From positions 62,001-126,000 of the forward strand of contig JBDSEV010000075.1 in assembly GCA_039919885.1 (NCBI GenBank): 64,000 nucleotides of DNA, written 5' to 3'. This DNA is from JACMLD01 sp039919885 (GTDB taxonomy: Bacteria > Bacteroidota > Bacteroidia > Chitinophagales > Chitinophagaceae). The translations under genes were made by a program, and so were the position numbers. The notes beneath the pieces are model-generated. The model did not search any database. It was given only the letters and a program-made list of their open reading frames with translations, and had not been told where the DNA came from. This document shows, piece after piece, positions 36,859 through 46,195 of the stretch (position 1 is its first letter; each line of letters begins with the position of its first letter).

Positions 36859-37998
36859 CTATTTAGGGCTTTCGTCCTGAACGACCTGTTCTACCTTATC
36901 GATGGCTTTTTCGAGTTTTCTTGACTGCTTTTTAGCTTCTTCATCGCCCAGCAGCAGGCCCCAGGGTTGAAGGGAAGGTACCCGGTCGAAGATGATTTTC
37001 AGCACGGCTACTACTGGCACCGACAAAAACATTCCGGGAATTCCCCATATCATTTCACCGATAACCACACCCACAACGGTTACCAGCGCGTTAATTCTCA
37101 CTTTGGAGCCTACAATAAGTGGCAACAATACATTGCTGTCAACAAGGTGTATCACCAACAGGACGACAATCACCAGCACAATTTTACTGGCTGCAGCGGC
37201 TGTGGCAAATGTTACCAGCGTACTGATAAGCAAAGCCGTAAAAATACCTACATACGGTACCAGGTTAAAAAGGCCCGTAATAATACCCAGCAAAATGGCA
37301 TATTTGACGCCCATTATGGAAAAAGCAATGGATACAGCGGTAGCTACAATGGCCATCTCAAGTAACAAACCGATAATGTATTTGCGAATAATGTATTGAA
37401 CCTGTTCCACAATGTCCGTTACTACGGCCGCATTTTCCTCCAGGAACACGGCCAGGAAAAATTTCATTATCAACGAACGGTACACCAGGAACAGAAAAGT
37501 ATAAATAAAAGTAAACACGAGGAAGAGCACCATTGATGAAAGCGAAACAAGCGTTGCACCAAGCACAACGGTGCCAGAGTCCAGGAGCTTGCCTGTGGCG
37601 GTGTGCACATAATTTAATTGTTTCAGTGCATCTACATGAAATTTTTTGGAAACCCAGTCCTGCAATGCGTTTATTGAGTTGCCCATCTGTTCTTTAAAAA
37701 CCGGCCAGTCGCTGCTTAAACCAGAAATTTCTGAGCCGACCATGTACAACAATAATCCGATAGCAGACAACAATAGCAAAACCGATAACATACATGCCAT
37801 ACTGCGCGGTAATCGGCATTTTATTTCCAGCCACCGCGCAAACGGTAGCAACAGAATTGCAAAAAGTGATGAAAAAATAAGTGGAGAAAGCAATTCTTTG
37901 CCAGCAATCACCAAATACCCTATGCAAAGCAGGCTCACCAAAACTGCTGCCAGCCTGATATTAAATGGTTGCCTGATAAACCGGTTGTACATACCCAT
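36859..37998 (-). CDS. AI-2E family transporter (PerM/TqsA-like)
   Basis: A 379-residue protein with about eight hydrophobic segments. There are two pairs near the N-terminus, a large loop near 85-150 (ISGLSSDWPVFKEQMG), then helices to about 335. The pattern 'ALLVSTLVTF...SNVLLPLIVGSKVRINALVTVVGVVIGEMIWGIPGMFLSVPV' near 270-325 is the family signature. Members export AI-2 or act as ion/solute carriers, and the substrate is unknown here. I use the ATG at 37998; an upstream TTG is also in frame. Confidence 0.9.
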   Translation of the reverse strand: MGMYNRFIRQPFNIRLAAVLVSLLCIGYLVIAGKELLSPLIFSSLFAILLLPFARWLEIKCRLPRSMACMLSVLLLLSAIGLLLYMVGSEISGLSSDWPVFKEQMGNSINALQDWVSKKFHVDALKQLNYVHTATGKLLDSGTVVLGATLVSLSSMVLFLVFTFIYTFLFLVYRSLIMKFFLAVFLEENAAVVTDIVEQVQYIIRKYIIGLLLEMAIVATAVSIAFSIMGVKYAILLGIITGLFNLVPYVGIFTALLISTLVTFATAAAASKIVLVIVVLLVIHLVDSNVLLPLIVGSKVRINALVTVVGVVIGEMIWGIPGMFLSVPVVAVLKIIFDRVPSLQPWGLLLGDEEAKKQSRKLEKAIDKVEQVVQDESPK

Positions 37999-38486
37999 CA
38001 ATTAAAATTAAGAAAGGTATTCCGATAAATATGCCTGCTTACAACATCGATATTTTTTCGGGAGAATTAACAGGTGAAATAAACTGCCTGGTGCTGTTCC
38101 ATCCGCATGTCTTTGAGCGGGTTGGCACTTGCCGCGCGATACGTTTGCTAGGAAATGGTTATTAAGCCCGCTGTCAGCAGCAAACCAAAACAGCCGAATG
38201 CAATGCCGACGCTGAAATAAAACGGTCGGCAAAATTCTGCAGGGTTAAATATCCGTCATAAACCCGGGGGGTATGGAACTGTAACCCCGTTATGAACAAC
38301 GATTAAACATTGGCGGGGCGCGGTAAACACCTTTTTCCGGCCAATGATGTTGGCAACAAGAAACTTTCTTTGCCAGCAGATATTAATAATCAGCAACCCG
38401 CCAGTTTACATAAATTTTTTTAAAAACATTGCTTATGTAATGAAAAAATATATAGTTTGCGCCAAAAGTCACCTAAATCTATTACT
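37999..38486. other. Intergenic region, no gene
   Basis: This 488-base stretch lies between the divergent AI-2E family gene and the haem peroxidase gene. A 74-codon minus-strand frame at 38008-38232 has an unnatural composition and no family. The right end is AT-rich and holds the peroxidase promoter. I see nothing else. Confidence 0.6.
38429..38459 (+). promoter_or_regulatory. Promoter for the haem peroxidase gene
   Basis: TTG (38429-38431), 19 bases, then TATAGTTTG (38451-38459), a TAnnTTTG element with one extra base. The ATG at 38487 is 27 bases beyond. An in-frame TTG at 38457 lies inside the element and is therefore not the start. Confidence 0.45.
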
Positions 38487-40001
38487 ATGAGCAGACATGG
38501 AGCCCTATATCAGGACATCGTTCCTTTTACTTCCCGTTATTACGACAAGGGAAAATTCGGAAGAATTTTCCCTTCATTACCCCCATTTGCGCAAGACACC
38601 CCAAAAGTGAGAGAGGCACTTAAAGACATAGGCAAGAAAGGTGGCATTATGGATGCTAAAGATGATCTTACTCAATCGCCGATTGACTTAATTACCAACC
38701 CTGCGTTGCAGATTGGCAACGCAAACTCGCCCGTTATGTCCGCCGGTGCAACATTTTTGGGCCAATTTATTGATCATGATATTACGTTTGATCCAACATC
38801 AAGTCTAGAGCGGCAGGCAGATCCAGAATTTATCGAAAACTTTAGAACACCCAGCCTGGCATTAGATAATGTGTATGGTAGCGGCCCCGGAGCATCTCCT
38901 CACCTTTATGACCAATCTGACGGGCAAGGTATAAAGATGCTGTTAGAGCCATTGGGTGTTCAGGGAAAAGAAGGCATTGATAAGTTTGACCTGCCACGTA
39001 ATTCGCAAAACACAGCATTGATTGGTGATCCACGAAATGATGAAAACCTCATAGTATCTCAAATGCAGGTAGTGTTTTTACGTTTTCACAATATTCTGGT
39101 TGATGCAATAAGATTGAAATACCCTACTAAGTCAGCGGCCGTAGTTTTTACAGAAGCGCAGGAGCAGGTTCGCTGGCATTATCAATGGATTATTTTACAC
39201 GAATTTTTACCCCTGCTTTGTGGTGAGGAGGTGGTAAAAGACATCATCGAAAACGGACGCAAGTTTTATGACTGGCATAATCAACCTTACATACCTGTTG
39301 AGTTTTCGGTAGCGGCATACCGTTTTGGACATAGTCAGGTTCGACCATCCTATCGCGCCAATTTTGGGATTAGTAACCAGCCCTCACCTGCTCCGTTCTT
39401 TGCGGATATATTCGACTTCGCGGCAGATGCATTAAGTCCCGATCCAAACGACTTACGCGGCGGTAAACGGGCACCGCGCAGGTTTATCGACTGGCATACG
39501 TTCTGGAATCTGGGTGATGGAAGCGTACGGCCAAATAAAACAATAGACACCAAACTTTCTTCTCCGCTTTTTCAGCTACCAGGTTTTGCTTCCGCCGATG
39601 TTATTTCGCTTGCTTCGCGTAACCTGTTGCGCAGTCTTACTTTCAGTCTGCCATCTGGCCAACGTGTGGCCCATGCCATGCGTTTAGATCCTTTAACTAG
39701 CGATTCATTTGAAGATCTAAAACACTATAAAGTAAACTTCGAAAATAGCACACCATTGTGGTTTTACATTTTAAAAGAAGCAGAAGTGCAGCAAATGGGA
39801 CTTAAGCTAGGCCAAGTAGGTGGCCGTATTGTAGCCGAAGTTTTAATAGGTTTACTGGAAGGCGATAACACCTCATTTCTGTATCAAAATCCGTTTTGGA
39901 AACCCACTTTACCATGCTGGGAATCCTATAGAAACCATAAACATTTTACTTTCGCAGATTTGGTCAGAATCGCAGAAGGAAAAGTGCCGGTGACACTTTA
40001 A
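38487..40001 (+). CDS. Animal-type haem peroxidase family protein
   Basis: A 504-residue protein of the peroxidase-cyclooxygenase superfamily. By comparison with myeloperoxidase the distal site is complete: Gln93 and His97 in GQFIDHD, Asp96 next to the His, and Arg183 with Glu186 in GDPRNDEN. The proximal His is His282 in RFGHSQVRPSYR. Asp96 and Glu186 are the residues that form covalent haem links in the animal enzymes. No signal peptide is visible, so it may be cytoplasmic or use another export route. Codon use looks more AT-rich than its neighbours, which suggests transfer. It has its own promoter and terminator. Confidence 0.9.
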   Translation: MSRHGALYQDIVPFTSRYYDKGKFGRIFPSLPPFAQDTPKVREALKDIGKKGGIMDAKDDLTQSPIDLITNPALQIGNANSPVMSAGATFLGQFIDHDITFDPTSSLERQADPEFIENFRTPSLALDNVYGSGPGASPHLYDQSDGQGIKMLLEPLGVQGKEGIDKFDLPRNSQNTALIGDPRNDENLIVSQMQVVFLRFHNILVDAIRLKYPTKSAAVVFTEAQEQVRWHYQWIILHEFLPLLCGEEVVKDIIENGRKFYDWHNQPYIPVEFSVAAYRFGHSQVRPSYRANFGISNQPSPAPFFADIFDFAADALSPDPNDLRGGKRAPRRFIDWHTFWNLGDGSVRPNKTIDTKLSSPLFQLPGFASADVISLASRNLLRSLTFSLPSGQRVAHAMRLDPLTSDSFEDLKHYKVNFENSTPLWFYILKEAEVQQMGLKLGQVGGRIVAEVLIGLLEGDNTSFLYQNPFWKPTLPCWESYRNHKHFTFADLVRIAEGKVPVTL

Positions 40002-40059
40002 GTAATAACTAATTCTGAAGTCATGACGCAGGATTAATAATGGTAAAAAAGTAATTTTA

Positions 40060-40095
40060 AAATAGCAGCGAATTCAATTTTGCTGCTATTTTTTT
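40060..40095 (+). terminator. Terminator of the haem peroxidase gene
   Basis: AAATAGCAGC pairs with GCTGCTATTT (40082-40091) around a 12-base loop, with T continuing to 40095. Confidence 0.75.
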
Positions 40096-40210
40096 CGAGC
40101 GCCGCACATGGAGATCAGCTATAGCGGTCGTTATTATACTTCCAATTTGGCAGTGCCTGCAATTTATAATTGGCAAGGGCAGGACGGTCAAAAAAAATAA
40201 AACAGGTATT

Positions 40211-40218
40211 TATCTTTG
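40211..40218 (+). promoter_or_regulatory. -7 element for the gene at 40314
   Basis: TATCTTTG is an exact TAnnTTTG. No TTG lies at the standard distance. It implies a leader of about 90 nt, so translation should start at the ATG at 40314 and not at the upstream in-frame ATG at 40170. Confidence 0.4.
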
Positions 40219-40313
40219 AATGCACCCGCAGTGTCGCAAACACCCTTGTAATTTGTCCTGGTTGCACCCCGCCGGTTACAGAATTTCTTTTAATTTCAAT
40301 CATAAAAAGCAAC

Positions 40314-40622
40314 ATGAAAATCGTAAAAGTGCAATATACCACTACGCTTGCCTATGCCGCCAGGAACCAGGAAAACATTCGTCAGGTAGTGAAGGAACTA
40401 AAAGCCCTCAGGCATTCGGGCATCAGGTATAATACTTACCTGCTGGCCGATGGAAAAACATTTGTACATTTTGATCAGTTTGAGAATGAAGCTGCGCACG
40501 AAGTATTGCAATCGCTTGAATCGTTCAAAAAATTTAATGCTGAGTTATCAGCCAGTCCGTTTGAAGCGGCGCCGGTTTTGGATTTGCTTAACCTCGTGGG
40601 ATCTACCGAAAATTTTTTCTGA
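40314..40622 (+). CDS. Small ABM-like (dimeric alpha/beta barrel) hypothetical protein
   Basis: A 102-residue soluble protein. The pattern begins KIVKVQYTTTLAYAARNQENIRQVVKELKAL, then GIRYNTYLLADGKTFVHFDQFENEAAHEVLQSLESFKKF. This alternation of strand-helix-strand-strand-helix, with 'F-V-H-F..F....A...L' spacing, is typical of ferredoxin-fold antibiotic-biosynthesis-monooxygenase relatives. No catalytic residue can be named. An upstream in-frame ATG at 40170 lies before the promoter element and is rejected as start. Confidence 0.7.
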   Translation: MKIVKVQYTTTLAYAARNQENIRQVVKELKALRHSGIRYNTYLLADGKTFVHFDQFENEAAHEVLQSLESFKKFNAELSASPFEAAPVLDLLNLVGSTENFF

Positions 40623-40637
40623 CAGGTTCATTCGCAA

Positions 40638-41342
40638 TTATTTTTTCTCATACAACAGAAAATGCTGAATGGGTAGCATTTCTTCCTGTTGGGACAAGCG
40701 GAAACCGTTTGCGCCGAGTTCCCGGTTTAATTGTGCTACAGTGGTTTTATGAATTGTTTTGATGGGTATCGACGGGTCTTCGCCCCGGTACTCAATAAAT
40801 AATATTTTCCCGTTTGGTTTGAGTGCCTTGCCCAGCGCCTGTAGCATTTCCGCAGGAAACTCCAGCTCATGGTATACATCTACCATGATGGCAAGGTCGA
40901 TGCTGTTGTTGGGTAAATTGGGCGATTGGGTCGCGCCTTTTATCACTTCAACCACGCTGTCTTTCAACGCTGCTTTTTTTGTATTCAGCAGGCGGATGAA
41001 TGCATCCTGCACTTCCACCGCATACACTTTGCCCCGCGGCACCTTGCCCGCCAGCCGAAAACTGTAATAGCCGGTGCCCGCTCCTATATCGGCTACCACG
41101 GCATCGGCACCCAGTTGGATTGTTCTGATGGCCAGTGCGGTATTTTCCTCCCGCTGCCGTTCATTGCGCTCCAGCCAGTCGCCTCCTCCCGCATCCATGA
41201 TCCGGGCTATCTCACGTCCAAAATAGAACTTGCCCGTACCGTCTGGCGATGCTTTGCTTTGGCTATATCCGGTCACCTCCGCGTTGCAACCGGCGTTACA
41301 AGTACAAATAAGAAAAAAAATGGCTGCAAGTGCTGTTTTCAT
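40638..41342 (-). CDS. Exported class I SAM-dependent methyltransferase
   Basis: A 234-residue protein with an N-terminal export signal (MKTALAAIFFLICTC, then NAGC), possibly a lipoprotein. The mature part is a Rossmann methyltransferase: VADIGAGTGYYSFRLAGKV is the SAM loop and VYAVEVQ, DLAIMVDVYHEL and LFIEYRGED follow. The stretch 'ARIMDAGGGDWLERNERQREENT' resembles a group of predicted signal-peptide-bearing methyltransferases whose substrate is unknown. I chose the start that leaves a clean signal peptide; an upstream TTG would add 22 residues. Confidence 0.8.
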   Translation of the reverse strand: MKTALAAIFFLICTCNAGCNAEVTGYSQSKASPDGTGKFYFGREIARIMDAGGGDWLERNERQREENTALAIRTIQLGADAVVADIGAGTGYYSFRLAGKVPRGKVYAVEVQDAFIRLLNTKKAALKDSVVEVIKGATQSPNLPNNSIDLAIMVDVYHELEFPAEMLQALGKALKPNGKILFIEYRGEDPSIPIKTIHKTTVAQLNRELGANGFRLSQQEEMLPIQHFLLYEKK

Positions 41343-41518
41343 GGTGGCGCGTTGTACGCTGTATAATACCTGGAACCATAAATTGTTTGGTGAAACCGCG
41401 GTAAGCAAATGTTGCTACCAGCGCGCAAAAAGCCGCGACGAACAGCAGTTCAACATTTTAAACCAAAACAACCGTTCGCCATCTTATATATATTGAATCA
41501 CTTTTAAAAATTACAATT

Positions 41519-41845
41519 ATGAAAAAGATTTTTACATTATTATTCGCAGTAGGCATGGTAACCATCGCTTCTGCACAATCCGGCCGTTTTGAGCATGGCA
41601 AACAGGCTGCAGGATATGCTTCTAATACTAAAGTAACCTTGCACCAGATTAACAGGGAGTACGATTACAAAATTGCGGCAGTGCGCATGGACAGGCACCT
41701 GCGTTCATGGGAGAAGGCTAAACAAATCCAGTTCCTGCAAAAACAGCGCGACGCGGCCATTCGCAACATGCAATTCAATTTTGAAAAAGACAGTCGTTTC
41801 TATGGCAGCAACGGCAACAGGAGAAGCAATGCCCACAAATGGTAA
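41519..41845 (+). CDS. Small exported basic helical protein
   Basis: A 108-residue protein with a signal peptide (residues 1-19, ending ASAQ). The mature part is one charged helix with 'INREYDYKIAAVRMDRHLRSWEKAKQI'-type spacing, then a basic tail. I recall similar exported proteins in Chitinophagaceae but know no function. It has its own strong terminator. Confidence 0.75.
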   Translation: MKKIFTLLFAVGMVTIASAQSGRFEHGKQAAGYASNTKVTLHQINREYDYKIAAVRMDRHLRSWEKAKQIQFLQKQRDAAIRNMQFNFEKDSRFYGSNGNRRSNAHKW

Positions 41846-41868
41846 AACCCACGCTTTTAATTAATTCA

Positions 41869-41898
41869 ATATGACCGGCCCGCCGGTCATATTTTTTT
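41869..41898 (+). terminator. Factor-independent terminator
   Basis: ATATGACCGG (41869-41878), a CCCG loop and CCGGTCATAT (41883-41892) form a perfect 10-bp stem, followed by seven T. Confidence 0.9.
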
Positions 41899-42152
41899 GC
41901 CCGCCAACAAGTCGTATTTCGCCCCGTCTGAGGGACAGCTAATTTTTCGTGTGAACACTATCGATCATCACCCATGGGCCTGGGCATCGAACCATCGATC
42001 TGCCATTCTATTTTCCCAAAATGAAAAATACGTTCCCGCAGGTGGAACAAACAATATCCGGCCGCATATCTAAGGAACTCATTTACAACCAATAGCAGAC
42101 TGGCATTCTGCTGGTAATAAGCACTAACACATACGAACAGTAAACCTCGATT

Positions 42153-43505
42153 ATGAAAACAATCTCTACACTTTTTACCCTGATGATTCTTGCAGCAACC
42201 GGTTTTGGGCAGACCACCTATACAATTAACACTTCGGGTACTTATTCAGCCAGTTGCACGAATTGTACCTTCAATATAGCGCCAACTGCTACCTTAACTA
42301 TTAACCAGGCAGGTTCCTGCAACAATTGCAGTTTCAATGGTGGTAATATAATAGTAGAAAAAACAATTACTTGTCAGCCCTGCTCTTTTAACGGTAACAA
42401 TATTACAATGACCGACCAGGCGATTAACCCAAATTCAGGTACCACCAGTTTTCAAAATGTAGTGGTTAATGCAAAAGGTGTCAGTTCAATTACTGCTAAT
42501 ACGCCGGTAAACATAACCAACTCGGTTTTCACTTTTAACGGAACTTCTTTCTTTAACAATAACGGCGGTACGCTGGAAGTATCGAACAGTACACTTAATT
42601 TTTTCGGCAACGCATCTTTTGTTGCCAACGCCGGGCCAGTTAACCTCAAAAATGCGAGCAAATTAGTAGCAGGTAATGGCCCGGTGGCAAGCCAGGCTTC
42701 TATAAAAATAAACGGCCCGGCCCTGAATATCTATGACAATGCTTCTGCAGTGGTTTTGGCCAACAACAATAACTATTATTTTAACTGGAGCAGTTACAAT
42801 GCTGTCGGCAACAATAAATCATATGCAACAACGTATCCGAACGCACCCAGCACACTTAACTGTGGTGGTGCGGGCCAGCATGCATGTGGTCTGTGGAGTT
42901 CACCAACCGTGTATGGTCCTGCAGCGGCCACTGCCGCCGGTATGGCTTCCACTACCGCTTTATTACCAGTGATACTTAGCAATTTTGGAGTTATCATCAG
43001 CAATGACGCAATAGTACTTGCATGGTCAACTGCGCAGGAAAGCAGTGCCGCCTACTTTGGCGTAGAACGCAGCGCCAACGGTACCACCTGGCAGAAAATA
43101 GGTGAAACAGCTGCAAAAGGAAATACAACTTCAACAACCCGTTATACTTTTACAGACGCATCGCCTTTAAAAAGTCTCGGCTATTACCGGCTTGCCATGG
43201 TTGACCAGGACGGTAAAAAAACATTGTCTGAAATAAAAGCGGTTAACGCCTCCCCGGTTAAAGGAATTAGTTTCTATCCCAATCCTGCTGTTGATATCGT
43301 AAATGTTTCAATTAACAACAGTGCTTCAGAAACAACTGTTACCCTAATGAACCAGTCGGGCCAGGTGTTGCAGGAACGTAAAGCAGGCGCTAATGAAACC
43401 ACGGTTAGTTTGCCGGTTCAGCAATACCCGCGTGGCATGTATATCTTAAAAGTAGTTGCAGCAGGTGGTGCGGCGCAGGTTAGTAAACTGATGATTGCAC
43501 ATTAA
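42153..43505 (+). CDS. T9SS-secreted surface protein with CxxC repeats
   Basis: A 450-residue protein with a signal peptide (residues 1-20, ending FGQ). Three repeats of C-x-x-C-[ST]-F-N follow, with Cys pairs at 35/38, 56/59 and 74/77. A long Asn/Thr-rich beta-repeat zone (80-270) resembles a right-handed beta-helix. A fibronectin-like domain spans about 285-365. The C-terminal 75 residues (SFYPNPAVDIV..., RGMYILKVV, ending KLMIAH) are a type A T9SS sorting domain. It is therefore exported across the outer membrane. The role may be adhesion, but this is not shown. Confidence 0.88.
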   Translation: MKTISTLFTLMILAATGFGQTTYTINTSGTYSASCTNCTFNIAPTATLTINQAGSCNNCSFNGGNIIVEKTITCQPCSFNGNNITMTDQAINPNSGTTSFQNVVVNAKGVSSITANTPVNITNSVFTFNGTSFFNNNGGTLEVSNSTLNFFGNASFVANAGPVNLKNASKLVAGNGPVASQASIKINGPALNIYDNASAVVLANNNNYYFNWSSYNAVGNNKSYATTYPNAPSTLNCGGAGQHACGLWSSPTVYGPAAATAAGMASTTALLPVILSNFGVIISNDAIVLAWSTAQESSAAYFGVERSANGTTWQKIGETAAKGNTTSTTRYTFTDASPLKSLGYYRLAMVDQDGKKTLSEIKAVNASPVKGISFYPNPAVDIVNVSINNSASETTVTLMNQSGQVLQERKAGANETTVSLPVQQYPRGMYILKVVAAGGAAQVSKLMIAH

Positions 43506-43553
43506 GCTGCTACAATTCCAACAACCGAATTTTAATAAAAAAGATAAAATTGT

Positions 43554-43582
43554 ATGCCTGCGGATAACGCAGGCATTTTTTT
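43554..43582 (+). terminator. Terminator of the T9SS protein gene
   Basis: ATGCCTGCG, a GATAA loop and CGCAGGCAT make a perfect 9-bp stem, followed by a run of T. Confidence 0.9.
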
Positions 43583-44322
43583 GTTTTAGCGAGAACCGCC
43601 AAAACCGCTTCAACACACTAATTGCTGGATCGTAGCATGCAATGTTTTTCCTGCTATGTCCCGGAGTGCGTAGCAAGTCTGTTTGCGCCAATGACACCTG
43701 GTCTGCGCAGCATTTTTAACGACTTAAGAAAATTATAAGCCACAGTGAAAAGTTTCATACACAGGTGCTGTACGTGGCCAATGCTTTTACCGCTGCGTAC
43801 CTGTAGTGTGATTGATTGTGATGCACTTCCTGTAAAAAGCTTTGTGTATGGCTCAACGCCAACTTGATTTTTATACTGATAAATCGCGGGTCATTGTTTG
43901 CACAACCGAGCAACCTGTTTTTTAATCGATTATACGCTGATGCGTGATAAGCGGGTATACGCAACATCGGGCTGGCTTTTATGCAAAGGTGGCGCCCGGT
44001 TAGGCGCCACCCGGAAGTGATTTATTTTTATTTTCAGGTTGCTGTGATTGCTTACCGTTTACAGGAAGGGTGCATTGTATGCGGCTATTTTAACGTCTCC
44101 TGCAGCACTATCCCTGGCAAACCTGCCTGCTGTTCTGGATCATACCGGTCAACCGGGCAATGATCTACGTGGCGCTTTGCATACAGCCATGCGATAGTAA
44201 TGGCACTGCCAATACAACCATGCCCGTTGTATGAAATTTACAACAATAGCTACCCAGCTGTTTGTAGTAAACAGGCTGAGCATGCAAATAGAAAAAGGAA
44301 TAGTGCGAAAAGGATAGGAGGA
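43583..44322. other. Intergenic region with a strong hairpin, no gene found
   Basis: Short frames on both strands (for example 43755-43967 minus) have no recognisable family. The outstanding element is a GC-rich hairpin at 43988-44011. The region may be remains of a lost gene. Confidence 0.5.
43988..44011. repeat. Perfect 9-bp GC-rich inverted repeat
   Basis: GGTGGCGCC, loop CGGTTA, GGCGCCACC. No long T-run follows on either strand, so it is not a typical terminator. No gene ends nearby. Confidence 0.7.
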
Positions 44323-44778
44323 TTATAGCAAGTAAGAAGACATGCCGGGAAACTCAAGTTCGTAATCTGCGGCTGCATGTAAAAAGTTCTGCAGCTGGTG
44401 CAAATACTGCATGCTGGTAAGGCAAGGAGCAGGGTTTCTCAAACGCAATTTGCCATCCAGGAATTCCCAGTCGAAATTGGTGTTGCCAATTTTCAGGATC
44501 CATTGTTCGCGAAGAAAATTCCGGAATCCGCAGATGCGCAACACATCTTCTGATAAGGCGATCGGGTGGATATCACTGCAATCCACTTCCTGCACTACCT
44601 CATTCAATTGCGTTTGGTAATCGTTGTTACGGGAGCCGTTTACAGCAACCAGTTCGCGGTTCAGCTCAATTTTACTGTCGTAAATAACAGTATTACTTAA
44701 GATCTGCTGTACTGTAATTACCTGTCCGTTGCGTGTTTTGATTTTGTTTCCGAAACGAAGTTCTTTTGTGGGGATCAT
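44323..44778 (-). CDS. Hypothetical protein
   Basis: A 151-residue soluble protein. The start IPTKELRFGNKIKTRNGQVITVQQI and the later DIHPIALSEDVLRICGF pattern ('G-N-x-[IV]... I-x-L-[ST]-x-x-[VI]-L...C-G-F') occurs in small proteins of Bacteroidota, often near mobile elements or as orphan genes, with no known function. The final third, MQYLHQLQNFLHA, would be a helix. No mobile-element gene lies next to it here. The ATG is clean. Confidence 0.6.
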   Translation of the reverse strand: MIPTKELRFGNKIKTRNGQVITVQQILSNTVIYDSKIELNRELVAVNGSRNNDYQTQLNEVVQEVDCSDIHPIALSEDVLRICGFRNFLREQWILKIGNTNFDWEFLDGKLRLRNPAPCLTSMQYLHQLQNFLHAAADYELEFPGMSSYLL

Positions 44779-45229
44779 ACAATCTATTTTAAAGTGAATA
44801 CACGGGTTAAGCCAGGTATTTCATTGGAATAGACTGATTTTAAAAGCGGATGAGAGCACAAGATAATAGGCGACTTTGACAGTTGCAATAGCTGTGCATT
44901 TCTTTTAATAGAATTTTTATACTGTATTAAAAACAGTGGTATTGCTAGCCGGTAACATGTTCATATATAGGTGATATCAACATCGTCGCCACGTGTTAAA
45001 AAATCATTAACGGCTAATAATCGTACATTAACGATCGCCCGCAGTTATTTTTTTTGGTTGAAAGATGATGAACCTTTTTATGGCTGGCTGCCCCGGTTGT
45101 ATAGCAATGGTACGCGATTGCTATGACTATGTTATCTACCTGGTCTTTTGTGCGAAGATTTTAGTGAACAATACACACAGACGAACTGTACCTAATATTG
45201 GTGAACAATTCTATTCATGCAAGCATCTG
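44779..45229. other. Intergenic region, nothing recognised
   Basis: A + strand frame at 45065-45343 runs across the end of the exonuclease gene and looks accidental. I see no promoter, terminator or repeat that I would defend. Confidence 0.5.
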
Positions 45230-46012
45230 TCAGGAACCAATTTTTATCCATACCGGCGCATGGTCGCTGGTTTTTTCCCAACCCCTCACTTCACGATCTA
45301 CACCGCCGCCTTTGAGTCGTTTCTCAAAATGCTTGCTAAGTAAAAAGTGGTCAATACGCAGACCGGCATCACGGGCGTAGGCATTGCGGAAGTAGTCCCA
45401 GAAAGTATAAATTTTTTCACCGGGATACAGGGTTCGTATCGCGTCCGTCCAACCCAGGGCAAGCAGTTTTTTAAATGCAGAGCGCACCTCGGTCCGGAAG
45501 AGTGCGTCATTTACCCATCGTTCTGGTTTATATACATCCAGTTCGGTAGGCATTACATTAAAATCCCCGATGAGTATCACGGGAACATCATGGGCGAGTA
45601 ATTTTTTTGCGTGTGCATTAAGTCGTTTAAACCAATCAAGCTTATAATCAAATTTTGGTCCCGGTGCAGGATTTCCATTGGGCAGGTAAATACAAGCAAT
45701 CACCATATCTCCAATGATTGCTTCAAGATAACGGCTTTGCAAATCTTCCGGGTCACCAGGCAGTTCGCGCCTTACTTCTTTAATGGGCAACTTGCGGGAT
45801 AAAATAGCAACGCCGTTCCAACGCTGCTGTCCATGCCAGGTAGCCGAATACCCAGCGTCGATGATTGCCTGTTCCGGAAATTTCTCCTGCGGCGCTTTCA
45901 GTTCCTGTAAGCAAACAATGTCTGGCTTTGCTTCCCTTAACCATCTCAGCAACACAGGAAGGCGCCCATTAACGCCATTAACATTATAGGTCGCTATTTT
46001 CAATTGTTTCAT
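45230..46012 (-). CDS. xth: Exodeoxyribonuclease III
   Basis: A 260-residue enzyme of the exonuclease III/AP-endonuclease family, acting in base-excision repair. The metal site starts with ATYNVNGVNGR near residue 7 and LQELK (catalytic Glu) near 36. IYLPNGNP, GDFNVMP near 152 and RIDHFLLS, with the final SDHAPV, complete the pattern. The length matches ExoA/XthA-type enzymes. It is transcribed alone. Confidence 0.95.
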   Translation of the reverse strand: MKQLKIATYNVNGVNGRLPVLLRWLREAKPDIVCLQELKAPQEKFPEQAIIDAGYSATWHGQQRWNGVAILSRKLPIKEVRRELPGDPEDLQSRYLEAIIGDMVIACIYLPNGNPAPGPKFDYKLDWFKRLNAHAKKLLAHDVPVILIGDFNVMPTELDVYKPERWVNDALFRTEVRSAFKKLLALGWTDAIRTLYPGEKIYTFWDYFRNAYARDAGLRIDHFLLSKHFEKRLKGGGVDREVRGWEKTSDHAPVWIKIGS

Positions 46013-46195
46013 GAAAGAAAGTTACAGCATTTTAAATGCAGCGCATGCTGGATTCCATGATCAACTGCGCCAAAGGGGTTAAAACAATGAACCTGCATAC
46101 CGCAAGTTTTGTTAAGCATGGGCAGCGTGTACATCAAGCGTAAGTGGTATGAGATTTTCAGTGTATATTGAAAAAAATTGCTAAAAACTCAGTGT

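Noticed and set aside
38008..38232. 74-codon minus-strand frame upstream of the AI-2E gene
   Set aside because: Residue composition (many Cys, His, Arg, Phe) is that of random translation, with no family or promoter.
43755..43967. 70-codon minus-strand frame in the 43.6-44.3 kb gap
   Set aside because: No family, no promoter, no terminator; likely chance.
45065..45343. 92-codon + frame overlapping the end of exonuclease III
   Set aside because: More than a third lies antisense to a certain gene, and no family is visible.
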